From the NCBI GenBank assembly GCA_020029455.1, contig JAIBJH010000044.1, forward strand, positions 1-13,963: DNA of 13,963 nt, given 5' to 3'. The position numbers and the translations under genes were made by a program. Below, piece after piece: positions 1 through 8,052 of the stretch. Each line of letters begins with the position of its first letter. Position 1 is the stretch's first letter. The DNA is from Hyphomicrobiales bacterium. Lineage in GTDB: Bacteria; Pseudomonadota; Alphaproteobacteria; Rhizobiales; Aestuariivirgaceae. The notes under the pieces were generated by a model. The model worked only from the letters and a program-made list of their open reading frames with translations, did no database searches and was not told where the DNA came from.

Positions 1-817
1 CGGCCTGCGTGAAGCGGAAGATGTTGTCGACGAAGAACAGCACGTCCTGGCCCTGGTCGCGGAAATGCTCGGCGACGGTGAGGCCCGACAGCGCCACGCG
101 CATACGCGCACCCGGCGGCTCGTTCATCTGGCCGAACACCAGCGCGCACTTCGATTGCACGTCCGACTTCGGATCATGCGGATCGGCGTTGACCTTGCTC
201 TCGATGAACTCGTGATAGAGATCGTTGCCTTCGCGGGTGCGCTCACCCACCCCGGCGAACACCGAATAGCCGCCATGCGTCTTGGCGATGTTGTTGATGA
301 GCTCCTGGATGAGCACCGTCTTGCCGACGCCCGCACCACCGAACAACCCGATCTTGCCGCCCTTGGCATAAGGCGCCAGAAGATCGACGACCTTGATGCC
401 GGTCACAAGAATTTCAGCTTCCGTCGACTGCTCGGTGAATTCAGGAGCCGGCGCATGGATGGGACGGCGCAGCTTGGTCTTGATCGGCCCTGCTTCGTCA
501 ATCGGCTCGCCGATGACGTTCATGATGCGGCCCAGGGTTTCCTTGCCGACCGGAACGGTGATGGATGAGTCGGTATCGCGCACCGCCTGCCCGCGCACCA
601 GGCCTTCGGTCGAATCCATGGCGATGGTGCGCACCGTGTTTTCACCCAGATGCTGTGCCACTTCCAGGACCAGGCGGTTTTCACCGTTCATGGTCTCAAG
701 CGCGTTCAGGATCTGCGGCAGCTCGCCGTCAAAGGCCACGTCCACGACGGCGCCCGTGACCTGCGTGACGCGACCCGTCGCGCCCGCCATTGAAGAGGAT
801 GTTGCTTTCTTGGCCAT
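1..817 (-). CDS. atpD: F1 ATP synthase subunit beta (3' part beyond window)
   Basis: Catalytic beta subunit of the F1 sector of H+-translocating ATP synthase, acting on the cytoplasmic face of the inner membrane. The first 272 residues are visible, of roughly 475 usual; the C-terminal part lies before base 1. The Walker A motif GGAGVGKT is present with Lys166, the catalytic Glu is Glu192 in GVGERTREGND, and the Walker B strand DVLFFVD runs to Asp264. The ATG at 817 is preceded by AAGGA with a 9-base spacer. The N-terminus (MAKKATSSS) extends nine residues ahead of a second Met, so a start at residue 10 is possible, but the SD favours the upstream one. The gene lies 27 bases after atpG and is clearly its operon partner. 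Confidence 0.97.
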   Translation of the reverse strand, partial: MAKKATSSSMAGATGRVTQVTGAVVDVAFDGELPQILNALETMNGENRLVLEVAQHLGENTVRTIAMDSTEGLVRGQAVRDTDSSITVPVGKETLGRIMNVIGEPIDEAGPIKTKLRRPIHAPAPEFTEQSTEAEILVTGIKVVDLLAPYAKGGKIGLFGGAGVGKTVLIQELINNIAKTHGGYSVFAGVGERTREGNDLYHEFIESKVNADPHDPKSDVQSKCALVFGQMNEPPGARMRVALSGLTVAEHFRDQGQDVLFFVDNIFRFTQA

Positions 818-844
818 GACTGTCTGTCCTTACCTTCGAGTACG

Positions 845-1723
845 TTACAGCGCTTCCGCGCCGGAAATGATTTCGATGAGTTCCTTGGTGATCTGCGCCT
901 GGCGCTGGCGGTTGTACTTGATCGACAGCTTGTTGATCATGTCGCCGGCGTTACGCGTGGCATTGTCCATGGCGGACATGCGCGCACCTTGCTCCGATGC
1001 TGCGTTTTCGAGAAGCCCGCGGAACACCTGAACCGCAATGTTGCGCGGCAGGAGATCGGCAAGGATCGTCGCCTCATCGGGCTCCGCGTCATAGATGGCG
1101 CCCGCAAGATCTGGGGCCTTGCCTTCCGGAACTGTAGCCGGGATCATCTGCAATGCCGTCGGCTTCTGTGAAATCACCGACTTGAATTCCGAGAAGAACA
1201 GCGTTGCCACATCGAACTCGCCGGCCTCGAAGCGCGAAAGGATTTTCTGGGCAACACCATCGGCATGGGAAAAATCCAGCGCCTTGACGCCACGGAAATC
1301 CACGGCCTCGATGATGTATCGGCCATAGAGACGCTTCAGCGAGTCATTGCCCTTCTTGCCGACAGTCATGATCTTGACTGTCTTGCCCTCGCGCAACAGG
1401 CGGTCGGCATGTTCACGCGCGATCTTGACGATCGACGAGTTGAAGCCACCGCACAATCCACGCTCGGCTGTCGCCACAACAAGCAGATGAGTTTTATCCG
1501 ATCCGGTACCGGCGAGAAGCTTCGGCGCCCCTTCCTGGCCGACCATGGAGGAGGCGAGATTGCCAAGCACCGCGCTCATGCGCTGCGAATAGGGCCTGGC
1601 CGCAACCGCCGCTTCCTGGGCACGGCGCAGCTTCGCCGCGGCGACCATCTGCATCGCCTTGGTGATTTTCCGCGTCGCCTTCACCGAGGCGATGCGGTTT
1701 CTCAAGTCTTTCAATGATGGCAT
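845..1723 (-). CDS. atpG: F1 ATP synthase subunit gamma
   Basis: Central rotor shaft of F1 ATP synthase, which couples c-ring rotation to catalysis in the alpha3beta3 ring. The 292-residue length is normal. The N-terminal helix MPSLKDLRNRIASV followed by KITKAMQMVAAAKLRRA is the family signature, and the C-terminal helix YNRQRQAQITKELIEIISGA pairs with it as the shaft coiled coil. The start is the ATG at 1723; only a weak GGTGA-like SD lies in front. The gene is separated from atpA by 144 bases, unusually long for this operon, because an 82-base palindromic repeat occupies the gap and ends 21 bases upstream of this ATG. That could affect translation or the relative level of gamma. Confidence 0.97.
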   Translation of the reverse strand: MPSLKDLRNRIASVKATRKITKAMQMVAAAKLRRAQEAAVAARPYSQRMSAVLGNLASSMVGQEGAPKLLAGTGSDKTHLLVVATAERGLCGGFNSSIVKIAREHADRLLREGKTVKIMTVGKKGNDSLKRLYGRYIIEAVDFRGVKALDFSHADGVAQKILSRFEAGEFDVATLFFSEFKSVISQKPTALQMIPATVPEGKAPDLAGAIYDAEPDEATILADLLPRNIAVQVFRGLLENAASEQGARMSAMDNATRNAGDMINKLSIKYNRQRQAQITKELIEIISGAEAL

Positions 1724-1744
1724 GGAGTCACCACACTCTCAGCC

Positions 1745-1826
1745 GTCATTCCCGCGAAGGCGGGAATCCAGCTTTGGGCCGTCACAACCCGCGAAGAAGC
1801 GGGACCCCTGCCTTCGCAGGGGTGAC
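1745..1826. repeat. 82-base palindromic repeat element between atpA and atpG
   Basis: The element starts GTCATTCCCGCGAAGGCGG and ends in the reverse complement of GTCACCCCTGCGAAGGCAG, giving 25-base terminal inverted repeats that match at 19 positions. Each end is itself a hairpin. The left one is ATTCCCGC-GAAG-GCGGGAAT (1748-1767). The right one is ACCCCTGC-CTTC-GCAGGGGT (1804-1823). A third stem CCCGC/GCGGG (1788-1803) lies between them. All six differences between the two ends fall into three base-paired positions, so each change is compensated. The left arm fits ATTCCC-N8-GGGAAT, the form of the neisserial dRS3 repeat, and similar words are dispersed in many proteobacterial genomes. Copy number in this genome cannot be seen here. 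Confidence 0.85.
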
Positions 1827-1867
1827 GGTGTTTGTTGTTATCGGCAATGCTCATGTCTGGCAGCGGC

Positions 1868-3396
<1,529 letters not shown>

Positions 3397-3397
<1 letters not shown>

Positions 3398-3957
3398 CAG
3401 GCTAGTCCCTTCATGGCGGATTTGAGTGAATTGAGTTTGGTGAGAAGCGAATTGTCCACCATGCGGCTTCCCACCTTGACGATGAGGCCGCCCAATATGG
3501 CGGGATTGACCTTGGGCGTTAGCGCCACATCGCTGCCAACGGCAGACTTGAGCGCGGCCTTGAGATCAGTGAGCTGCTTGTCTGAAAGTTTTTCAGGCGA
3601 TGTGACTTCAGCCGTCACTTCGCCCTTCGATTTGGCAACCAGCGCCTGATAGGCGGAAATGGCATCCGGCACGGCGGCGAGCCTGCGGTTCTTCGCCATC
3701 AGTTTCAGGAAATTCAATGCAAGGCCATCGATGCCGGCCTTGGCGGCGAGTGAGGAGATCGCTTCTTCCTGGTCTTCCGCCTTGAAAACGGGCGAGCGCA
3801 ACAGGCGCTTCAGGTCATCCGATCCTTCGATCAGGGTTGCGAAGGAAGAAAGGGCATCGCCCGTTGCGGGCACGGATTTGTCTTCGCTTGCGAGATCAAA
3901 GAGCGCCGACGCATAGCGGCCGGCCACACCTGATTGCGCTTGATCTGTTGTTGCCAC
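3397..3957 (-). CDS. atpH: F1 ATP synthase subunit delta (OSCP)
   Basis: Peripheral-stalk subunit delta, joining the b subunits to the top of F1. The protein is 186 residues from the chosen GTG at 3957, beginning MATTDQAQSGVAGRYASALF, which carries the family's SGVAGRYA.ALFDLA start. The frame continues two codons upstream to a TTG at 3963. GTG is preferred because a weak GAAAG lies 7 bases before it, but the evidence is modest. Further family marks are the central helix bundle and the C-terminal KVNPAILGGLIVKVGSRMVDNSL. It is the first gene of the atp transcription unit here, and its stop overlaps the atpA start. The a, b and c subunit genes are not in the window, as usual for Alphaproteobacteria where F0 genes form another operon. 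Confidence 0.95.
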
Positions 3958-3963
3958 GATCAA

Positions 3964-4153
3964 TCTTTCAAAAGGACCCCGGGCTAGACGCTCGAAAGCC
4001 CGCCCAAGTCATTGAATTGTGTAAGGAAGCGCTTGGCTTGAAGCTTCACGCTGCGCTGCGGGATTCCCCACCGCGGGGCGGTGCCTAACATAAGGCTTTT
4101 GGACTCGCAACAGCGATTCGATTGGCCAAAATGCGCCTATTGCCGCTATTCAG
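3964..4153 (-). promoter_or_regulatory. Leader/promoter region of the atp operon
   Basis: This 190-base gap between the nicO-like stop and atpH must carry the atp promoter if the operon is not only read through from upstream. No convincing -35/-10 pair was found. It holds a hairpin CGGGCT/AGCCCG (3980-4002, 11-base loop) about 22 bases before the atpH start, and a 10-base perfect palindrome TGAAGCTTCA at 4039-4048. A GC-rich CCCC/GGGG stem (about 4066-4079) has no T tract, so it is not a convincing terminator for the upstream operon. Confidence 0.4.
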
Positions 4154-4879
4154 TCAGCCGGACCAGAGCGCCACCATGGCCAGGGCAAGAAGCATAGCGC
4201 CACCCGCCCCTTCGAGCACCCGGGCTGCCATTTGGCCATCGGCTCCAAGCCATGCCAAGGTAGCGTTGACCCGGTCACGAAAGAGGGCGATCGTCAGGGC
4301 CAGAATTGCCAATGTTGCAGCAACGCCCAGCCACATGGCAGCGGCAAAGCTCAACCCCGCCAACGGAACATTGCGAGCCAGGGCAAAACTCATCACAAAG
4401 AGCGTGAGTGGGCAAGGAATGAGCCCCGCCGCAAATCCAACCCCGCCATGGTGAAGGGCGCTTGATTCGGAATGCCCATGAGCCGGCCGCACAGCGCGCC
4501 AGATCATGAAGCCGCCCACCAAAAGCAACACACCTCTGCTCAAGCCTTCGAGCAGGAATGAACGGCCTGCGCTGCCGAGCAGTGGCGAGACAATCTGCAA
4601 GCCGAGGACCGCAATCAGCACCGCCATGCCGACATGGGTGAGCGACAACACAAGTGAAGTTGAAAGGGCCCGCGGCAGCGACACGCCCGACCCCGCCACA
4701 TAGGCCGCCAGAAAGGATTTGCTATGCCCTGGCGTCAGGGCATGGACGGCACCGAAGAACACCGCCATGGGCAGCATCAGCATGATCTCACCGGCACCTG
4801 CGCCATCGGCCAACGCCCGCATGGAGGCAGCAACGCTTTGTTGGATCTCGCGCTGCAGGGCCATGATCTCAAACCACAT
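4154..4879 (-). CDS. NicO/RcnA-family nickel/cobalt permease
   Basis: Integral inner-membrane protein of the NicO family, predicted to move Ni2+ or Co2+; RcnA-like members export. From the ATG at 4879 it has 241 residues and about six hydrophobic segments. Family marks are HALTPGHSKSF at residues 46-56, SLTHVG near 80-85, and GLIPCPLTLF at 152-161. Its own His-containing loop is short (HGHSESSALHHGG). A TTG five codons upstream would overlap the preceding stop but has no SD, whereas GGAA lies 6 bases before the chosen ATG. It is the last gene of the three-gene membrane operon, directly after the permease with the His-rich tail, which supports a joint role in metal handling. The exact metal and direction cannot be read from sequence. 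Confidence 0.85.
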   Translation of the reverse strand: MWFEIMALQREIQQSVAASMRALADGAGAGEIMLMLPMAVFFGAVHALTPGHSKSFLAAYVAGSGVSLPRALSTSLVLSLTHVGMAVLIAVLGLQIVSPLLGSAGRSFLLEGLSRGVLLLVGGFMIWRAVRPAHGHSESSALHHGGVGFAAGLIPCPLTLFVMSFALARNVPLAGLSFAAAMWLGVAATLAILALTIALFRDRVNATLAWLGADGQMAARVLEGAGGAMLLALAMVALWSG

Positions 4880-4890
4880 GGCAGGTTCCG

Positions 4891-5967
4891 TCAATGCGAG
4901 TGGCTGTGGCGGTGATGAATGTCCGGATAATGCGGATGCTTGTGCCGCATGGGCGTGTGGCGGTGCCGGTGACTATGCGGCTCTCCAGCCGGAGCATCAG
5001 GCCCATGGGCGTGATGGTGGTGTTCATCATGAACATGCAGATGATCATGTTCCAGTTCTTCATGCTCATGAACATGACTGTGGTTCTCTGACAAGTGCAT
5101 CCACAAGCCAAACCCCATGAGTGCGGCGGCAAGAAGGAAGCGCCACGTCGCAGGCTCCCCGAGAACCAGAATGGCAATGGCCGCGCCAACGAAAGGCGCC
5201 AGCGAATAATAGGCCCCGGTGCGCGCTGTGCCGAGATGGCGCAACGCAAGAATGAACAGCACTAGGCTGACACCAATGCCGAAAAGGCCCAGAACTGCGC
5301 CACCCGTTGCATAGAGCGCAAGCGGCAGACCGGCCCCATTTGCAAAGGCAATCGCGGTGTTGACGCTGCCCGCAACCAGCCCCTTGATGCAGGCAATGGC
5401 AATGGGATCGGCCGCCGAAATATTGCGTGTCAGATTATTGTCGATGCCCCAGGCAAGGCACGCCCCCATCACGAGTAATGCACCTGTATCGACGGAGAGG
5501 CCTTCGCCTTGCCATGATAACAGGACGGCACCCACCAGAATGGCAAAGGCGCCCAGCAGAAGTCTCCGGTCCACATTCTCCCTGAATACCACCCAGGCAA
5601 TACCCATGGTGAAGAGGCTTTCCATGTTGAGCAGCAGCGAAGCGCTGCCCGCCGCCGTGCGCGACAATCCCACCATGAGGAGAATAGGTCCCGCGATGCC
5701 CCCAGCAAGAATGGCGAGCAGAAGCCAAGGCACGTCCTTTCGAACGAGGCCTGCCTCCTGACGCTTTCCATATGTCTTGGCGATGAGGAGATAGGCTCCA
5801 AGGCCAAGACCTGCGCCGAGGTAGAGAAGCCCTGCCAGCATCAGCGGCGAAATATCCGTGAGGAGCAATTTCGAAAGCGGCGGCGTCAATCCGAATAGCA
5901 GAGCCGAGCCCAGCGCCAGAGGCACACCGGGAAATGTGTGGTGTCTGTGACTCCCGATCTCCATCAT
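4891..5967 (-). CDS. EamA/DMT-family permease with histidine-rich C-terminal tail
   Basis: Ten-helix drug/metabolite-transporter-type permease of 358 residues, made of two EamA repeats (roughly residues 15-150 and 160-290). In the first, GLTPPLSKLLL and the LLLNMESLFTMGIAWVVFRE block are typical; in the second, ACLAWGIDNNLTRNIS and YYSLAPFVGAAIAILVLGE. From residue 291 the protein becomes a soluble tail of 68 residues with 26 histidines, including HHHH at 316-319 and HPHYPDIHHRHSHSH at the end. The N-terminus also has SHRHH. The tail is a clear metal-binding candidate. The start ATG overlaps the stop of the CNNM gene (ATGA), and the stop lies 11 bases before the NicO-type start. DMT substrates are usually metabolites, so the transported compound is unknown; a metal role is inferred from the tail and the neighbour. 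Confidence 0.9.
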   Translation of the reverse strand: MMEIGSHRHHTFPGVPLALGSALLFGLTPPLSKLLLTDISPLMLAGLLYLGAGLGLGAYLLIAKTYGKRQEAGLVRKDVPWLLLAILAGGIAGPILLMVGLSRTAAGSASLLLNMESLFTMGIAWVVFRENVDRRLLLGAFAILVGAVLLSWQGEGLSVDTGALLVMGACLAWGIDNNLTRNISAADPIAIACIKGLVAGSVNTAIAFANGAGLPLALYATGGAVLGLFGIGVSLVLFILALRHLGTARTGAYYSLAPFVGAAIAILVLGEPATWRFLLAAALMGFGLWMHLSENHSHVHEHEELEHDHLHVHDEHHHHAHGPDAPAGEPHSHRHRHTPMRHKHPHYPDIHHRHSHSH

Positions 5968-7271
5968 GTCTTGATCCTGTGGGTAGCCACAACCTTGCGG
6001 CTGGCCAGCAGCTTGTCGATGCGGCGGCCGTCCAGGTCAACAACTTCAAACTCGAAGCCCCTGTAGGTGAAGCTCTCACCTATCTCCGGCAAGCGGCTGA
6101 AATGCTCAAGCGCAAAGCCTGCCATGGTGTGATAGCCAGCCTTTTCGGGGACTGACAGGCCAAGCGTGGCAAAAACATTCTCGATTGGTGCCCACCCCGA
6201 AATCAGCAACGAGCCATCGGCCCGCTCCACGACTTCCGGCTCCACCGGACGCTTTTCCTCGCGGAATGCCCCCATGATGGCTTCCAATATGTCGGCCGTC
6301 GTCACCACGCCTTCGAAATGGCCATACTCGTCAACCACCAGACCCAGATGCACCGGCGATTGCTTCAAGCGCTCGATCGCTTCCAGCGCATCCAGCGTAT
6401 CGGGAAAAACCTCCGCCTGCTTGACGAGCTGGCGCAGCTTCGGCTTGCGGCCGCGCAAATAGGCCGAGGCAATATCGCGCGCCTGCACCACACCCACCAC
6501 ATTGTCGGGATTGCCGTCATAGACGATGAAACGCGAGTATCCGCTTTTGGCAAGCTGCGCGCCAACCTCCGCGAGGGAGGCCTTGAGATCCACCATTTCC
6601 ACATCGGCCCTGGGGATCATCACCGAGCGCACCGGACGGTCGCCAAGCCGCATGACGCCAGAGATCATGCTGCGCTCTTCCGGTTCAATGACACCGGCGC
6701 TTTCCGCCTCCGCAATCAAGGAATGGATTTCGGCATCGGTGACCGTCTCATCCTTGGCCCTGCTTTGCCCGAGCAGGCGCAGCACAAGCCGTCCCGATCT
6801 GTCGAGAAGCCAGACAATGGGCGCGGCGATCCGCGCCAGCAAAGTCATGCCCGGCGAGACGAGACAGGCAATCCGCTCCGGGTTGCGCAAGGCCAATTGC
6901 TTTGGCACCAGCTCGCCGATGATCAGGGAAAAATAGGTGACGGCGCCAACGACAACGCCAAAACCAATAGGCTCGGCCAGGCGATCGGGAACGCTGATGC
7001 TTTCGAGCCAGCCTGAAAGGCGAAGCCCCAAGGTTGCACCCGATATGGCGCCGGCCAGAATGCCGACGAGGGTGATGCCGATCTGTACCGTGGAGAGAAA
7101 ACGCCCCGGATCGGAAGCAAGGGCCATGGCCCTGTTGGCGCCTTTGACATTCTGCTCGGCAAGAGACTTGAGCTTCGACATGCGCGAGGAGGCAATCGCC
7201 ATTTCCGACATGGCGAGCAAGCCGTTGATGGCCGTCAGCAACGCCAGGACCAGTATTTCTGCATAGAGCAT
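5964..7271 (-). CDS. CNNM/CorC-family CBS-domain membrane protein (hemolysin-type)
   Basis: Inner-membrane protein of the CNNM/CorC family, often named hemolysin or TlyC; members are linked to Mg2+ or Co2+ export. From the ATG at 7271 it has 435 residues; the open frame runs five codons further to a TTG without an SD. Order of domains: a DUF21/CNNM membrane domain (about residues 1-170, with GELVPKQLAL near 119-128), a linker with ESAGVIEPEER, a CBS pair (about 215-335, with SRFIVYDGNPDNVVGVVQARD and VVDEYGHFEGVVTTADILE), and a C-terminal CorC_HlyC domain with GWAPIENV and a VVDLDGRRIDKL end. First gene of the operon; its stop overlaps the next start by four bases. No SD was evident. Confidence 0.92.
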   Translation of the reverse strand: MLYAEILVLALLTAINGLLAMSEMAIASSRMSKLKSLAEQNVKGANRAMALASDPGRFLSTVQIGITLVGILAGAISGATLGLRLSGWLESISVPDRLAEPIGFGVVVGAVTYFSLIIGELVPKQLALRNPERIACLVSPGMTLLARIAAPIVWLLDRSGRLVLRLLGQSRAKDETVTDAEIHSLIAEAESAGVIEPEERSMISGVMRLGDRPVRSVMIPRADVEMVDLKASLAEVGAQLAKSGYSRFIVYDGNPDNVVGVVQARDIASAYLRGRKPKLRQLVKQAEVFPDTLDALEAIERLKQSPVHLGLVVDEYGHFEGVVTTADILEAIMGAFREEKRPVEPEVVERADGSLLISGWAPIENVFATLGLSVPEKAGYHTMAGFALEHFSRLPEIGESFTYRGFEFEVVDLDGRRIDKLLASRKVVATHRIKT

Positions 7272-7351
7272 GTATGGAAATCGCAATCAGAAGTGATGGC
7301 CGCACCATAGCGGCAATGGGCTCATCCCACAAATTGGGCCCATAAAAGGGT

Positions 7352-7385
7352 GGGGCCCGCCACAGCTTTCGCCATGACAGGCCCC
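7352..7385 (-). terminator. 15-bp hairpin with GAAA loop after the DUF1127 pair
   Basis: In minus-strand RNA the arm GGGGCCUGUCAUGGC pairs over all 15 positions with GCUGUGGCGGGCCCC around a GAAA tetraloop. Four of the pairs are G-U, so the plus-strand copy would have four A-C mismatches; the structure therefore belongs to minus-strand RNA. It begins 25 bases after the second DUF1127 stop and is followed by ACCC and then UUUUAU, which fits an intrinsic terminator with a displaced U tract. Immediately 5' of the stem is UCCUCCC (7386-7392), an anti-Shine-Dalgarno-like word. It could be a plain terminator or the 3' end of a processed small RNA. Confidence 0.7.
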
Positions 7386-7409
7386 GGGAGGAACTCTTGC
7401 TGGAAGGTC

Positions 7410-7577
7410 CTAGTTCAGGGCCTTCACGCGGGCCGCATGGCCCAGTTGATAGCGCTTGATGCCAATGTCCCGGAGGTCAGCTTCGCTGAGTTGCTCCAGC
7501 TCGGCACGGACGCTGCGATAGCGTTTGAGCCGCAGCTTCCGCACCAGGGCATGAGCCGGCGTGGAGAGGAGTGACAT
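7410..7577 (-). CDS. DUF1127 miniprotein, second copy
   Basis: A 55-residue, basic, Arg-rich protein of the DUF1127 (YjiS-like) family. The family core is seen in LRLKRYRSVRAELEQLSEADLRDIGIKR, with the conserved L..L...LRDIG stretch near residues 30-40. The ATG at 7577 lies four bases after the stop of the first DUF1127 gene, so the two are surely co-transcribed. The SD is weak (GAGGCGG well upstream), suggesting coupling. Family members in Alphaproteobacteria include CcaF1 of Rhodobacter sphaeroides, an RNA-binding protein affecting sRNA maturation; the function of this copy is not known. The longer frame extending to 7853 is not the gene. Confidence 0.88.
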   Translation of the reverse strand: MSLLSTPAHALVRKLRLKRYRSVRAELEQLSEADLRDIGIKRYQLGHAARVKALN

Positions 7578-7581
7578 GGGC

Positions 7582-7731
7582 TTAGCGAACCGCCTCGCGG
7601 GCCACGCGCTCGATGTCGGCGCGCAGAATGCCAAGGTCAGAGAGCTCGCGGTTGGACAGCGCGCGCAGCTCCGAAACGGTGCGGCTATAACGCTTCCAGG
7701 TGGAAATGCGGGTCTTGAGTGCTTCAAACAT
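7582..7731 (-). CDS. DUF1127 miniprotein, first copy
   Basis: A 49-residue DUF1127 family protein beginning MFEALKTRISTWKRYSRTVSEL, with the conserved core LRALSNRELSDLGILRADIERVA. The ATG at 7731 is decided by a good SD, AAGGA (7739-7743), with a 7-base spacer; the longer frame upstream has no comparable signal. It heads a two-gene unit with the second copy. The upstream leader holds a hairpin and the divergent region carries repeated words also found upstream of phaR. Role unknown; the family is basic and at least some members bind RNA. Confidence 0.92.
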   Translation of the reverse strand: MFEALKTRISTWKRYSRTVSELRALSNRELSDLGILRADIERVAREAVR

Positions 7732-7757
7732 GGGTATATCCTTTCTTTCAGTTTCGG

Positions 7758-7775
7758 ACCGGACGAATTTCCGGT
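7758..7775 (-). promoter_or_regulatory. Hairpin in the DUF1127 mRNA leader
   Basis: Perfect six-base inverted repeat ACCGGA / TCCGGT with a six-base loop, 15 bases upstream of the AAGGA ribosome-binding site of the first DUF1127 gene. It could shape leader RNA stability or translation; nothing further can be said from sequence. Confidence 0.45.
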
Positions 7776-7807
7776 TAGTCGTTTCTTTCTTTGACGAACG
7801 AAATATA

Positions 7808-7818
7808 TGTGCGGTGCA
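7808..7818 (+). promoter_or_regulatory. Candidate operator site A (TGTGCGGTGCA)
   Basis: Exact copy of the 11-base word also found at 8007-8017 and, on the minus strand, at 12479-12489 upstream of phaR. The 14-base context TGTGCGGTGCAACA matches the 8007 copy at 13 of 14 positions. Read on the minus strand it touches the candidate -10 TATATT of the DUF1127 genes, a position suited to repression. Confidence 0.5.
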
Positions 7819-7830
7819 ACAGAACGAGAA

Positions 7831-7845
7831 ATGCAAATATTGCAT
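7831..7845. promoter_or_regulatory. Perfect inverted repeat ATGCAA-ATA-TTGCAT
   Basis: Six-base arms with a three-base spacer, about 100 bases upstream of the first DUF1127 start. The dyad is typical of a dimeric regulator site. The half-word TTGCATA recurs at 7984-7990. Which regulator would bind is unknown. Confidence 0.4.
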
Positions 7846-8006
7846 AGCAGCATTTACCCAATGTATAACAACAGATTAACAAAATTTTACCAATGCCGTG
7901 ACTGCCAGAATGACCGGCATTTGCCCGTTCAAAAGCGAAAAATGACCCATAAAAGGCAAAACAATGACTGATCGATGTGAAATTTGCATAACGAATGGGC
8001 AAATGC

Positions 8007-8017
8007 TGTGCGGTGCA
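8007..8017 (+). promoter_or_regulatory. Candidate operator site B (TGTGCGGTGCA)
   Basis: Second exact copy of the 11-base word, 36 bases before the ggt-like ATG. It sits inside an imperfect dyad with outer arms TGCTG / CAGCA (8004-8020). A related word, GCAGTGCA, follows at 8043-8050, which is 33 bases further on, about three helical turns. Confidence 0.5.
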
Positions 8018-8042
8018 GCAAAGTTACTGGCAGATACCTTGG

Positions 8043-8050
8043 GCAGTGCA
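8043..8050 (+). promoter_or_regulatory. Candidate weaker operator site (GCAGTGCA)
   Basis: One-base variant of the GCGGTGCA core of sites A, B and C, ending two bases before the ggt-like start codon. Its phase to site B (33 bases) would put both on the same DNA face. One further copy lies inside ggt coding sequence (9022-9029), so this short form alone is weak evidence. Confidence 0.3.
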
Positions 8051-8052
8051 CC

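Larger units (their letters stand above)
7732..8052. promoter_or_regulatory. Divergent regulatory region between DUF1127 pair and ggt-like gene
   Basis: A 321-base stretch without a gene, much richer in A+T than its surroundings. It holds the DUF1127 leader (SD, hairpin at 7758-7775, repeated GAAAGAAA purine tracts on the minus strand), a perfect inverted repeat at 7831-7845, and copies of the TGTGCGGTGCA/GCAGTGCA word at 7808, 8007 and 8043. On the minus strand TATATT (7807-7802) is a plausible -10 for the DUF1127 genes, with the word at 7808-7818 directly upstream of it. No -35 of good quality was seen. No promoter for the rightward gene could be chosen. Confidence 0.6.

Noticed and set aside
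4894..5091. Met-rich 65-residue plus-strand frame
   Set aside because: It is the antisense of the CAT/CAC histidine codons of the permease tail (ATG on the other strand).
7287..7351. Search for a metal-sensing riboswitch (cobalamin, NiCo or Mg type) before the CNNM-NicO operon
   Set aside because: The gap after the terminator hairpin is only about 80 bases and shows no conserved riboswitch core.
7336..7358. GGGCCC/GGGCCC stem with 11-base loop
   Set aside because: It competes with the much longer 15-bp hairpin at 7352-7385, which explains the right GGGCCC better.
7578..7853. Long upstream extension of the second DUF1127 frame
   Set aside because: It overlaps the first DUF1127 gene and its leader in another frame; homology starts at MSLLSTPAH.
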